A model generated the notes under the pieces. The model was not told the DNA's origin. It searched no databases and saw only the letters and a list, made by a program, of their open reading frames with translations. Below are positions 8,320-16,567 of a DNA stretch of 64,000 bases, one piece after another (position 1 is the first letter of the stretch; each line of letters starts with the position of its first letter). Origin of the DNA: Nannocystis pusilla (GTDB lineage: Bacteria; Myxococcota_A; Polyangia; Nannocystales; Nannocystaceae); the NCBI RefSeq assembly GCF_026626665.1, contig NZ_JAPNKE010000002.1:4937168-5001167 (forward strand), given 5' to 3'. The position numbers were made by a program, and so were the translations under genes.

Positions 8320-9552
8320 ATGACCTCGACCGACCGCTCCGCCACGCTCGCCCTCCTCGTCGCTGCTGCGCTGACCGCCTGCGGCCCTGCGTCCGGCGAC
8401 ACCGCCGGCGACACCGACACCGACGCCACCGCCGGCGACACCGACACCACGACCGTCGACATGCCGACGACCGCCGCGAGCGAGGGCCCGACGGGCGAGC
8501 CCGACGATACGGACACCGACACGACCGGCGAGGCGCCGCCCGAGCTCGTGTGCGCCGGCGCGTCGTGGGCCACGCCGGTCGAGCCGGGCGAGTTCCTCGG
8601 GGTCGCCGCCGATTCGCGCGGCCACGCCATCGGCTTCGGCACCAGCCAGACCAGCCTCACCTTCCCCGACGCATTGATCGTCGACGTCGGCCCCGACGGC
8701 GTGCCGGTTCACAGCATCGGCGCGGGCGCGCCGGGAGAGTACGACTCGGTCGGCGGCAGCGGCGTCGACGGCGACGACAACGTCTACGCCCTCGTCAACG
8801 AGGGCTTCACCACCGACGACGGGCTCGACGCTCGCTTCTGGCTGCGCAAGTTCGACACCGGCGGCGCCCTCGTCGGCGAGCTCGACCTCGGCACCGCGTC
8901 GCAGGGCGTGCGCCCCTATGACCTCGCCGTCGCGCCGGACGGCAGCGTCGTGATCACCAGCCTGGACCCGGTCGACCACGACGTCGTCACCCGCCGCGGC
9001 CCCGACTTCGCGGTCCTGTGGGAGGTCAACGCCCCGGCGCTGCACGTCCACGCCGTGAACGCCGCCAGCACCTCCGTCGCCCTCCGCAGCCGCGACGGCG
9101 TGGTCAAGCTCGGCGCCGACGGCCAGACCGAATGGGACATCGACTGGCCGCTGTGGAACCCCGGCGCGGCCGACCTCGACGACCTCGGCAACGTCGTCGT
9201 CGCCGGCACGGCGGAGGCCGGCGCTCCGCTCTCCGTCGCCCGCTTCGACCCCGACGGCACCCTGGCGTGGGAGACGAAGTTCACCCTCCGCAACCAGTTC
9301 GACGAGATCGCCGACGTCGCCGTCAACGCCGCCGGCACCGTCGCGGTCGCCGGCTACACCCAGACCGACGGCTGGAAGGCGTTCGCCCTGCGCCTCGACG
9401 CCGCCGGCGAGATCGTCGCGCAGCACCACTGCGACCAGCCCGAGAGCCGCGGCGAGGCGATCGCCATCGACGAGGCCGGCCGCATGTTCCTCGCCGGCAT
9501 CCTCTTCCAGGACGGCGCGGAGAACCTGGCCTACGTCGCCGCGTTCGACTGA
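8320..9552 (+). CDS. Secreted lipoprotein with beta-propeller-like repeats
   Basis: The 410-residue protein begins with a lipoprotein signal (LALLVAAALTAC, lipobox LTAC) and a Thr/Asp/Gly linker (SGDTAGDTDTDATAGDTDT) typical of myxobacterial surface proteins. The rest is built from repeats of about 40-45 residues with motifs such as GVAADSRGHAIGFG, DLAVAPDGSVVITS, DLDDLGNVVVAGTAE and DVAVNAAGTVAVAGYTQ. This resembles SBBP/NHL-type propeller blades. No catalytic motif is visible; a binding or structural role on the outer membrane is likely. It is convergent with the FHA gene across a palindrome at 9569-9588. Confidence 0.8.
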   Translation: MTSTDRSATLALLVAAALTACGPASGDTAGDTDTDATAGDTDTTTVDMPTTAASEGPTGEPDDTDTDTTGEAPPELVCAGASWATPVEPGEFLGVAADSRGHAIGFGTSQTSLTFPDALIVDVGPDGVPVHSIGAGAPGEYDSVGGSGVDGDDNVYALVNEGFTTDDGLDARFWLRKFDTGGALVGELDLGTASQGVRPYDLAVAPDGSVVITSLDPVDHDVVTRRGPDFAVLWEVNAPALHVHAVNAASTSVALRSRDGVVKLGADGQTEWDIDWPLWNPGAADLDDLGNVVVAGTAEAGAPLSVARFDPDGTLAWETKFTLRNQFDEIADVAVNAAGTVAVAGYTQTDGWKAFALRLDAAGEIVAQHHCDQPESRGEAIAIDEAGRMFLAGILFQDGAENLAYVAAFD

Positions 9553-9568
9553 GCGGCTGACCTTTTCG

Positions 9569-9588
9569 CCATGTCCTCGAGGACATCC
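9569..9588. repeat. Dispersed palindrome between convergent genes
   Basis: ATGTCCTCGAGGACAT is a perfect 16-nt palindrome of the dispersed family, midway between convergent genes. There is no U-tract on either side, so it is not a classical intrinsic terminator. Confidence 0.8.
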
Positions 9589-9615
9589 ACCGGCGGCGGC
9601 CACCGCCGCCGCGCC

Positions 9616-10359
9616 TCACAGCCGCGACGACGTCAGCTGGCGCTCGATCTCGTCGCCCGTCCGGGCGCCCGCGGGGAACAGCCGCGACGTCAAATAGACG
9701 ATGTCCTGCACGACCCGCCAGGTCGACTCCTCGACCCGCGTGGTCGTCTCGAGCAGCGTCACCGGCTCGGCGGTGCGCGACGGCAACAGCCGCAGGGTGA
9801 TGCCGTCGGGCGCCGCGTCGGCGCGCAGCAGCGGGAACGCGGCGGTGCTCCACACGTACGACTCGGTGCCGCGGGCGAGGCCGGAGCGGCCGGTGCTGTC
9901 GTCGCGCCAGAACACGGCTGCGCCCTTGGGACCGGCGAGCAGCACGCCGCGGACGTCGAACGGCAGGGCCTCGCGGTGGCGCACGTCGGCCGCCTGCGGG
10001 GAGACCTGCAGCGGGCCCGGGTCGACGGTGATGACGCGCAGGTCGTCGAGGTGCAGCTCGGTCAGCGGCGCCGGGCTCAGCGAGCAGCGGACGGTGATGT
10101 CCTCGGCGAGCGAGAACACGTCGCCGTCCTCGATGCGGTAGTTGGTGATCTTGCAGCCGCGCAGCTCGAGGCCGGTGGTCGAGTTCTGGTCGACCATGTA
10201 GAAGTTCTCGCCGCGCCGCACGATCTTGCAGTGCTTGCGCGACACGGAGCCGCTGCGGATCGGGAGGTCGTTGTCGCGGGTGCGGCCGATCGAGAACTCG
10301 TCGGTGCCGACGCCGATCCGCCGTCCGGCGCACGTCAGCACGAGCGGGATATTCGCCAT
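9616..10359 (-). CDS. FHA-domain protein
   Basis: The N-terminal ~95 residues form a forkhead-associated phosphothreonine-binding domain: FSIGRTRDNDLPI, then SGSVSRKHCKIV and DQNSTTGLELRGCKI. The essential Arg, Ser and Asn positions are present, with STTG in place of the usual NGTF/NGTY. The remaining ~150 residues (RVITVDPGPLQVSPQAADVR, ARGTESYVWSTAAFPLLR, IVYLTSRLFPAGARTGDEIE) are not recognised. It would bind phosphorylated partners of Ser/Thr kinases; a kinase-TPR protein lies at 24-28 kb, though a link is only inference. It is monocistronic, with ATG at 10359. Confidence 0.85.
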   Translation of the reverse strand: MANIPLVLTCAGRRIGVGTDEFSIGRTRDNDLPIRSGSVSRKHCKIVRRGENFYMVDQNSTTGLELRGCKITNYRIEDGDVFSLAEDITVRCSLSPAPLTELHLDDLRVITVDPGPLQVSPQAADVRHREALPFDVRGVLLAGPKGAAVFWRDDSTGRSGLARGTESYVWSTAAFPLLRADAAPDGITLRLLPSRTAEPVTLLETTTRVEESTWRVVQDIVYLTSRLFPAGARTGDEIERQLTSSRL

Positions 10360-10678
10360 TGCCCGGGATGCTATGCCAACCCGGGGCCTCGCGGGGCGCG
10401 CGGGGCTCGTGAACTAGCGCGTGGTCTCGCCCGGATCATGCGCGGCCACGAGCCACGAGTCCGCATCCTCGGGCGTGCGCCGGAGCGCGCAGTCACGCGC
10501 TGTCAAATTCGTCTCGCGGGCGGCGCCCGGCGGGTACGCGAGCGGCGCGACCTGCACAGTTATTCAGCCCGCGCGAGCCCGTGGGCGGCCTCGTAGGGCC
10601 CTGAATTCCCCGAGTTGTTGCCCCCGCGGCGCCCGATCTGATAGCGCCGCCCAGGTGCGCAGCAGCAAGAACCGCCGG

Positions 10679-12191
10679 ATGGCCACGGGCCGGCGCCGGA
10701 CCTCCAAGCGGACCGAGGGCCTGCGCGCGTGGCTCGGCCTGCAGACGTCCGGCCGCCCGGCGACGCGGATGACCCGCAACCGGCGGATGACCGAGGAGCA
10801 GCGGCAGAAGGCCGCCAAGGCCTACGTCGACCCGGTCGAGCGGAAGACCCGCAACCGCACCGTCGCGCTGCTGATGCTGCTCGCGGTCGTCAACCTCTAC
10901 GTGTTCGTGTGGCGCGAGGGCACCAGCGTGCTCGAGCTCGGGGCGCCGCGCGCCGCCGCCATCGTCGAGCACGACGACCGCGGCCACGGCCCGCTCGGCG
11001 CCTTCGCCGAGCCGCCGGAGACGGCCTGCAGCGGCGACCCGGTGCGGATCTTCGAGGGCCTGAACGACCAGATCCACCAGGCCACCGCGCTCGACAAGGG
11101 CCGCACGCTGCGCCTCGCGCTGCTCGAGCTCGGCGTCGCCGCGACGGAGATCGACGCGCTCGAGGCCGCCTTGCGCCCGACCATCGACCTCGGCCTGGTC
11201 GCCGGGACAGGTGCCCCGCTGCGCCTCGCCACCGACCGCCACGGCGCGATCCTCGCGGTGGAGATCGAGCAAGCCGAGGGTCGGCTGCTGCAGGCCTGCC
11301 GCGCCGGCGGACAGGCCGGCATCACGGTCCGCGCGATCCAGCACCCGCCGGTCAGCGACGTCGTCGCCGTCCACCTCGAGCTCGGGCCCGACGCCGACCT
11401 GCGCGCCGCCGTGGTCGAGGCCGGCGAGCGGCCTGAACTCGCGGACAGGATCGCCGCGGCGCTCGCGTTCGAGGTCGACCTCGTCGCCGACGCCCGCCCG
11501 CGCGACCGCATCGACCTCGTCATCGAGCGCCGCTTCCTCGGCAAGCAGTTCCACCGCTACGGCAGCCTGCTGGCGGTGCGCTTCCGCGGCGAGGCCGGCC
11601 GCTTCGCCGCGTTCCGCTTCCAGACCGGCGGCGGCCAGGCGGCCTACTTCGACGCCGAGGGCAAGCCGGTGCGCCGCACCCTGCTGCGCTCGCCGCTGGC
11701 CTTCCACGCGCTCCAGCCCGGCGCGCGCCATGATGCCGCCCTCGGTCGAGGTCGTGGCCGGCCGCGCCGGCGCGCTCTACCGCCGCCCCGAGGGCGCCCC
11801 CGTGGTCGCGCTCGGCGACGGCGTGGTCCGCTCCCTCGGCGAGCAAGGCGACGCCGGCCTGGTCCTCGAGCTCGCCTACGAGGACGGCGTGGTCGCCCGC
11901 TGCGCCCACCTCTCGCGCACGATCGGCGACCTCCGCCCCGGCCAGCCCGTGCGCCAGGGCCAGCTCGTCGGCCTCGCGGGCCACTCCGGCAAGACCGCGA
12001 CCGACCGCGTCCGCCTCGAGCTGTGGCGCGAGGAGCACGGCGAGGCGACCGCGCTCGACCCGCTGCTGCTGGCCGCCGGCGGCGACCGCCGCCCCGCCGT
12101 GGTCGGCGCCCCGCTCAAGGGCACCACGCTCGAGCGCTTCAAGCTCGAGATCGCCCCGTGGCAGAAGGCCCTGCGCGAGACGCCGGGCTGA
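10679..12191 (+). CDS. Degenerate M23-family (LytM/MepM-like) membrane-anchored protein, one frameshift
   Basis: A basic N-terminus is followed by a membrane anchor at about residues 61-77 (VALLMLLAVVNLYVFVW). A central region resembles the pre-catalytic domain of MepM-type endopeptidases (FLGKQFHRYGSLLAVRFRGE, AAYFDAEGKPVRRTLLRSPL). After a frameshift near 11730 comes a LytM-like beta fold: GAPVVALGDGVVRSLGEQG, ARCAHLSRTIGDLRPGQPVR, QGQLVGLAGHSGKTATDRVR. The zinc ligands are missing: the HxxxD region reads GALYRRPEG and the HxH position reads RVRLEL. It is therefore probably an EnvC-like non-catalytic regulator of cell-wall hydrolases. The 10679 start is one choice; 10769 is an alternative. 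Confidence 0.7.
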
Positions 12192-12258
12192 CCGTTCGGG
12201 CATGCCTCTCGGGACATGCTCTCGGGGCCATGCTCTTTACGACATGTCCTTGAGGCGT
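12190..12258. repeat. Palindromic repeat cluster starting at a stop codon
   Basis: GACCGTTCGGGCATGCCTCTCGGGACATGCTCTCGGGGCCATGCTCTTTACGACATGTCC region: about four tandem half-sites or copies of the dispersed palindrome. It begins within the TGA stop of the M23-like gene (TGACCGTTCGG), as does the cluster at 41614. No gene is supported in 12259-12528. Confidence 0.8.
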
Positions 12259-12528
12259 GCCTTGAACACCTCCCGGCGCCCCGGCCCGCGTGGACGCGGC
12301 GCGGCCGCGGCGACCCGCTCGCGAGAAGAGGTGCCGTCGTGCCGGCCGCTCCGAGGGCCCGCCGGAGGACCGCGCCTGCGGCGATGAGATGTCGTCGTCG
12401 ATCACGTGCACCCCGGCGCTGCACCGACGACGTGTGCGACGACAAGGACTCGGCCTGGCGCCCGATCGACGACCCCGAACGCCGCGTGCCCCCGAGCGCC
12501 CGTCCCTGCCCTCGCCGTGGCCGGCCGC
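12259..12528. other. Gap without recognisable gene
   Basis: Together with the repeat cluster before it, this makes a gap of about 335 bp between convergent genes. It is G/C-rich, and the reading frames across it are Arg/Ala/Pro-rich shadows lacking motifs. Nothing further is seen. Confidence 0.4.
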
Positions 12529-13842
12529 TCACAGCGCCGCGCGCCGGCTGCTCGGCTCGGCCCCGAAGGCGGGCCGCGAGTACGGGGCCTGCGGCACGAA
12601 CGCGACGTGCACGAGCACGTCGTAGTCGTGCTGCGGGACCACCGTGGACCAGCCCGGCCGGGCCTGGTCGAGCAGGCCCTCGGCGTAGGCGCGCGTCCAG
12701 TGCTCCTCGCGCAGGTAGCGGGCCAAGGAGCCCGGACCTGCGGCCGCCGCTCGCACGTCGAGCGCGTAGGCGCGACCCGGCCGGCGCAGCGCCGCCTCGA
12801 GCGTGCCCGGCGGCGCCCACATGCGCTGCCGCTGGGCCAGGTAGGTCGTGCTGTCGAAGGTCGTGTGGACCACCGCGTAATCCGCCCCGAAGCGCTCGCC
12901 GAGCCGCCGGCCCATGTCGGAGGATGACCCGCGCCGGGTGTCCTCGTTGTCGGCCAGCACGACGATGCGCGCGTCAGGCCGCTGCTCTGCCAGCCACGCC
13001 ACCGTGTCGGCCATGACCCTGCCGCGCTGCGCTCGCGGCGTGGCGCCGGTGTCGTCGTACGTGTCGACGCGGCGCTCGGCCAGCCACACCAGCTGCAGCG
13101 CGACCGCGTGCGTCGCCGCCCCGTGCGCGGCGACCTGCGCCTCGCGCTGCGCCAGCAGCCGCCCCCGCAGCTCGGCCAGGCCGGCCCGCGCCTCCGCCAC
13201 GTGCGCCGGCGTCCGCCGGCTCGCGCTCTTCAGCGCCCGCACCGGCGCCAGCAGGTTCGGCACGCTCGCAGCCAACTCGGGGTCGAGGTCGACGAAGTAC
13301 GCCGCCAGCGGATCGAGCCCGCCCGCGCCGAGGCAGCCGTCGACGCCCGCGATCTGGATCGCCCGCCCGGGCGCGGCGAACTGGTTGTGCTCGCGGATCC
13401 ACGCCAGCAGCGGCCGGTACGCCCCGGCCGCCTCGAAGCCCTGCGGGTCGAAGCGCTCCGGGTCGGACGGGTCCCAGTCGCCGCGGCCCCAGGCGTCGAG
13501 CTCGAGGCCGTCGACGAAGCAGACGTCGAGCGCGACCACCAGCGGCCTCGCGTCGGCGGCGGCGCGCTCGACCATCGCCTGCATGAAGCGGTGGAACAGC
13601 GCGAGCCCCTGGCCTGGCTCACCGACCCCCACCACGCGAGCGCCTCGCGTCATGGCCCACACCGGCCCGACGTCGAGCGCGCCGTCGCCGTCGACGATCG
13701 CCCGCGCCTGCGCCTCGAGCTCGCGGCTGATCGCGCGCTGCTCGGGCCCCCAGGCGTGGGCCTCGTCGCGCCACGGCGTACAGCCGACGACCGTGGCGCC
13801 CAACAGACAGACAGCAGCAACCGACCCGCGGAGCTTCGCCAT
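12529..13842 (-). CDS. Lipoprotein, erythromycin-esterase-like fold without catalytic His
   Basis: This 437-residue protein starts with a lipoprotein signal (MAKLRGSVAAVCLLGATVVG, Cys next). Blocks resemble the erythromycin esterase (EreA/succinoglycan) family: RGARVVGVGEPGQGLALFHR corresponds to the usual G-E-x-x-H-G motif, and QRGRVMADTVAWLAEQRPDA plus RIVVLADNEDTRRGSSSDMG to the R-D-x-x-M and H-N-x-H region. The catalytic histidines are replaced (GEPGQ, DNED), so hydrolase activity is doubtful. It could be a secreted binding protein derived from the enzyme. It is monocistronic, with a 323-bp gap before it. The family assignment is moderate and rests on motif order. Confidence 0.65.
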   Translation of the reverse strand: MAKLRGSVAAVCLLGATVVGCTPWRDEAHAWGPEQRAISRELEAQARAIVDGDGALDVGPVWAMTRGARVVGVGEPGQGLALFHRFMQAMVERAAADARPLVVALDVCFVDGLELDAWGRGDWDPSDPERFDPQGFEAAGAYRPLLAWIREHNQFAAPGRAIQIAGVDGCLGAGGLDPLAAYFVDLDPELAASVPNLLAPVRALKSASRRTPAHVAEARAGLAELRGRLLAQREAQVAAHGAATHAVALQLVWLAERRVDTYDDTGATPRAQRGRVMADTVAWLAEQRPDARIVVLADNEDTRRGSSSDMGRRLGERFGADYAVVHTTFDSTTYLAQRQRMWAPPGTLEAALRRPGRAYALDVRAAAAGPGSLARYLREEHWTRAYAEGLLDQARPGWSTVVPQHDYDVLVHVAFVPQAPYSRPAFGAEPSSRRAAL

Positions 13843-14137
13843 GACGTGGTGTCCTCGCGTCACCACGCTAGCACCGCGTCCGCGGCCGATCACCCCGCGT
13901 AACCTTACCGCCGGCGGTCGCCCACCGGCCGCGGACCTCGTCGTTCGCGGTCGCGAGGGCCGCGACCGCCGTTCAGGCGCACGCGGCGAGCGAGGACTGC
14001 GGCCCCCGCCGCCCGCTTTGCAGGGAACGGCGCAGCGCCCGGGCCCGGAGGTGCGCGGTCTGCCGTTCGACCGGCGAACCCGACCACGCCCCGCTCGCCG
14101 CCAGCGAGGCCGTCACAGGCCTCGCGCGCACGGGCTA
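13843..14137. other. Intergenic region between two lipoprotein genes
   Basis: There is no supported gene in this ~295 bp, which should contain the promoter of the esterase-like gene. It is uniformly G/C-rich; no promoter elements were confidently recognised. Confidence 0.4.
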
Positions 14138-14160
14138 GACATGCCCCTTCGGACATGTCC
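14138..14160. repeat. Dispersed palindrome just after the selenoprotein stop
   Basis: GACATGCCCCTTCGGACATGTCC: arms GACATG and CATGTC pair around a CCCCTTCGGA loop. It starts 6 nt beyond the stop codon of the minus-strand candidate selenoprotein gene. It lacks a T-run, so any terminator role would be atypical. Confidence 0.75.
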
Positions 14161-14166
14161 CAATCA

Positions 14167-14933
14167 TCACATCATCGCCACGTCGAGGAGCATCCCCTTG
14201 AGCGCCTCGTACTCGCCCATCATCGACAGGTCGTGCTCGGTCAGGTTGAACACGCCGACGGGCGCGCCGTCGCGGTCGAGGATGATGACGTCGCGGTAGA
14301 CCACCTCCCACTGCGTCCACGCGTCGACCTCGGCGACGTCTTGCAGCAGCGGGATGAAGCGGCCGCTCACCATCTGCGGGATCCCGGACTCGAAGCCGAT
14401 CCCGTTCACGCCCAGCAGCGCGATCCCCAGGTCCGGGAATTCGCCGCTCAGCTCCATCTGCAGGTCGTTCAGGTAGCCGAACTGGCTACGGCAATAGCCT
14501 CAAGTCGCGTGGGCGAAGTACCAGCCCGACACCTGGCCCGCGTAGTCGCTGCGGGCGCGCGTCTGCTCGTAGGTCGCCGAGTCGGGGTTCACGTCGACGA
14601 GCGCCCAGTCGGGCGCCGGACCGCCCGGCTCGCCGGTGGTCTCGGTGTCGGTGTCGCCGGTCGTCGAGGTCGAGGTCGAGGTCGTCGCCATCGGCCCGGT
14701 CGTCGGCTCGCCGCTGGTCGGCGCCTCGCCGGTGCTGGTCGTTTGGACAGGTCCGGAAGTACCTGTCCCCGTGGTCATGTCGGTGCTGCCCGCGGTCGGC
14801 CCGCCGGTCTCGCTCTCGGGGCCGCCGGAGGTCGAGCCGGTCTGGCCGCCCGAGCTGCCCGTCGAGTCCGAGCCGCCCCGGGGCAGCCTGCGAGCGCGAG
14901 CGCGCACAAGTAGAAGGATGGTCGTCGGTTCAC
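14167..14933 (-). CDS. Candidate selenoprotein: secreted redoxin-like lipoprotein with in-frame UGA (U-x-x-C)
   Basis: The reading frame runs through a UGA at 14502-14500. Before it: a Ser/Thr/Gly linker, then DWALVDVNPDSATYEQTRAR and VSGWYFAHAT. After it, in the same frame: GYCRSQFGYLNDLQ, FPDLGIALLGVNGIGFESG and VIILDRDGAPVGVFNLTEHD. The UGA occupies the first Cys position of a thioredoxin-type C-x-x-C (HAT-U-GYC), in the context (strand, W-Y-F, active site, helix) expected for a TlpA/AhpC-type redoxin. A hairpin beginning 10 nt after the UGA fits the bacterial SECIS pattern. The N-terminus is reconstructed: GTG at 14933 gives a lipoprotein signal (LCALALAGC), joined by a one-base shift near 14880 in CCCCGGGG. 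If UGA is read as stop, both halves are useless, which favours recoding. Selenocysteine machinery would lie elsewhere. Confidence 0.72.
14473..14502 (-). promoter_or_regulatory. UGA codon with putative bacterial SECIS hairpin
   Basis: On the minus strand the order is TGA, GGCTATTGCC, GTAGCC-AGTTC-GGCTAC. The last part is a perfect 6-bp stem with a 5-nt loop. The loop begins 16 nt after the UGA, its second base is G, and a U follows, all within published rules for bacterial SECIS elements (loop distance 16-37 nt, G among the first two loop bases). An alternative weaker hairpin, GGCTA-TTGCCG-TAGCC, starts immediately after the UGA. Confidence 0.65.
14744..14778. repeat. Dispersed palindrome inside the lipoprotein linker
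   Basis: TGGACAGGTCCGGAAGTACC followed by TGTCCCCG: GGACAGGT pairs with ACCTGTCC around CCGGAAGT (perfect 8-bp arms). It lies in the Ser/Thr-rich linker of the redoxin and is translated without breaking the frame. Confidence 0.6.
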
Positions 14934-14955
14934 GCCGCCAGGCTATCACCGTTCG

Positions 14956-15732
14956 TCAGGCGTGCGGCTCGGTCTTCCCGTGGTCACGCAGCGGCCTGCC
15001 CGCCATCACCTGCTCGTAGGCCGGCACCCAGTCGGCCCACTCGGTCCCGGCCAGCCGGTCCATGAAGGTCGAGCCGAACCCGAAGTGCCTCGTGAACCGC
15101 GCGTGGTGCAGCGCGTGGAAGGTGTACGGATGCGCGAACCACACCGTCGGCCTGCGCGTCAGCGCCGGCGGCCCGAGCTCGACGTTGGCGTGGCCGATGA
15201 TGTTGCCGAACACGTTGTAGAACAGATACACGGAGTAGCCGATCAGGCTGACCGGGGCGACATGTCCCAAGAGCCATGGTACGCCGACGTACCCGAGCGC
15301 CCACCCCAGCGCCTCGACCGTCGACACCGACTGCGCGCTCCACGGCGTCGTCACCCGCGACAGGTGGTGCAGCCGGTGGAACCGCATCAGCGGGCGCGTG
15401 TGCAGCAGCCGGTGCAGCCCGTAGAAGTAGACGTCGAACACCACGCTGCACAGAAAGAAGCTGGCGATCGCCCAGCCCAGAGTGTCGGGCCCCCACGCGA
15501 TCCACCGCCCCTGCAGCGCCAGCGCCAGCGCCGCGGGGACAAGCAAGCAGAAGCGGATGTTGGCCCGGATCTCCCGCGCCACCTGTCCTTCGGGCAAGCC
15601 GTCGCCCTGGATCTGCTTGCCCCCCGGCGCCCGCTCGGCCGCGCGACCGAGCGCCACGGTCAGCAGCGTGAGCCCCCCGTGCGCGAACACCAGCACCACG
15701 AACCAGTCGAGGAAGGTCCCGAGGTCGAACAC
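14956..15732 (-). CDS. Sterol desaturase/fatty acid hydroxylase superfamily membrane protein
   Basis: This 258-residue integral membrane di-iron enzyme carries the histidine-box series of the superfamily: HRLLHT, HRLHH and FHALHH, plus a further His in IIGHANVELG. About four hydrophobic segments surround them, the first at residues 8-28 (DWFVVLVFAHGGLTLLTVAL). It would hydroxylate or desaturate a lipid or sterol using O2; the substrate is not predictable. It is the last gene of a minus-strand run with the hypothetical genes at 15930 and 16568. A second, distinct member of the same superfamily lies at 20363-21040. Part of a palindrome (GACATGTCCCAAGAGCCATG) lies inside the gene. Confidence 0.85.
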   Translation of the reverse strand: MFDLGTFLDWFVVLVFAHGGLTLLTVALGRAAERAPGGKQIQGDGLPEGQVAREIRANIRFCLLVPAALALALQGRWIAWGPDTLGWAIASFFLCSVVFDVYFYGLHRLLHTRPLMRFHRLHHLSRVTTPWSAQSVSTVEALGWALGYVGVPWLLGHVAPVSLIGYSVYLFYNVFGNIIGHANVELGPPALTRRPTVWFAHPYTFHALHHARFTRHFGFGSTFMDRLAGTEWADWVPAYEQVMAGRPLRDHGKTEPHA

Positions 15733-15929
15733 CCGGCCATTGTCGCACCGACCGATCGCCCGGCGCCGCTGCGACCGCGTGACTCAACCTGCGCGCGCGG
15801 ACCTGCGCGAGCGGCCCGAACATCGGTCTGCGCCCTCTCGGCCAAAGTCATCGACGCCGCCGCTGGAGCGACGCGGCGCGTCGCCGGGTCGTCGCCGACG
15901 ATCGCGGCGCCCCGAATCGCCGGCGACGC

Positions 15930-16551
15930 TCAGTACCCCTCGGGGATCTTGCCATTTAAAATGGATCGTGTTGGGCTCGCGCCGGCGCGACCACAGCGCC
16001 TCGACCGGCGAGTCGGCTGTCCCTCGGGACAGCCCCTCCTCGGTCGACCACGTCGGCGCCTCGCCCGCGCGCAGGCTGTGCAGCCCGCTCTGCCACAGGC
16101 CGATGATGTACGTGTGCCCGGCCGCGCGCCCGCCGAAGAAGTCGGTGAAGCGGCGCGCGAACTCCTGCCCGCGCACCGCCCCGAACGCCTCGCAGGTGCG
16201 GAACCACCACAGGTGATCGGGCACCATCCGCTCGCGGATCGCCGCGAGCTTGCGGTGGAGCGGGTGCGTCGGCAGCAGCGCGTCCGCGGTCAGCCCCTTG
16301 CGGTCGACGAACAGCTCGCCCCAGTGCCCGTGCCCCCAGTACTGAATCTCGGCGATCTCGCGGTCCGGGTGGGTGGTCGCCAGCCACTCGAGCCCGTCCT
16401 CCCAGCAGGTCACCCCGAGCGACGCGTCGAAGCGCGACAGCCCGCGGTACAGGTGCGAGCCGGCCCACCACGCGTGCGACAGCCCCGGCCGCAGGCGCTT
16501 GCCGGTGCAGGTGCGGTCGAACAGCATCAGGCGCAGCGGTGCGGAGCGCAT
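15930..16551 (-). CDS. Conserved-looking hypothetical protein, frameshift near the end
   Basis: About 207 residues and compact. It includes LFDRTCTGKRLRPGLSHAWW, EIQYWGHGHWGELFVDRKGL, DHLWWFRTCEAFGAVRGQEF and AAGHTYIIGLWQSGLHSL. The rich aromatic/His/Gly pattern (YWGHGHWGEL) looks like a folded enzyme-like or binding domain, but I do not recognise the family. The open frame continues to 15784 as Arg-rich sequence. A one-base shift at the TTTAAA tract (about 15955) instead gives HFK then NGKIPEGY and a stop at 15930, a more plausible ending. It is 16 bp downstream of the membrane protein gene at 16568, so probably in one operon with it. Confidence 0.6.
16016..16036. repeat. Dispersed palindrome inside a coding region
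   Basis: GGCTGTCC-CTC-GGGACAGCC: near-perfect arms (GGCTGTCC/GGACAGCC) inside the hypothetical gene, encoding part of EEGLSRGTADSP without disrupting the frame. Confidence 0.65.
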
Positions 16552-16567
16552 CGCCGTCAGTGTAGCC

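Noticed and set aside
14500-14502. TGA as an ordinary stop giving a short linker-only protein
   Set aside because: The downstream frame is strongly protein-like in the same register, and the SECIS-like hairpin fits. Not excluded without resequencing.
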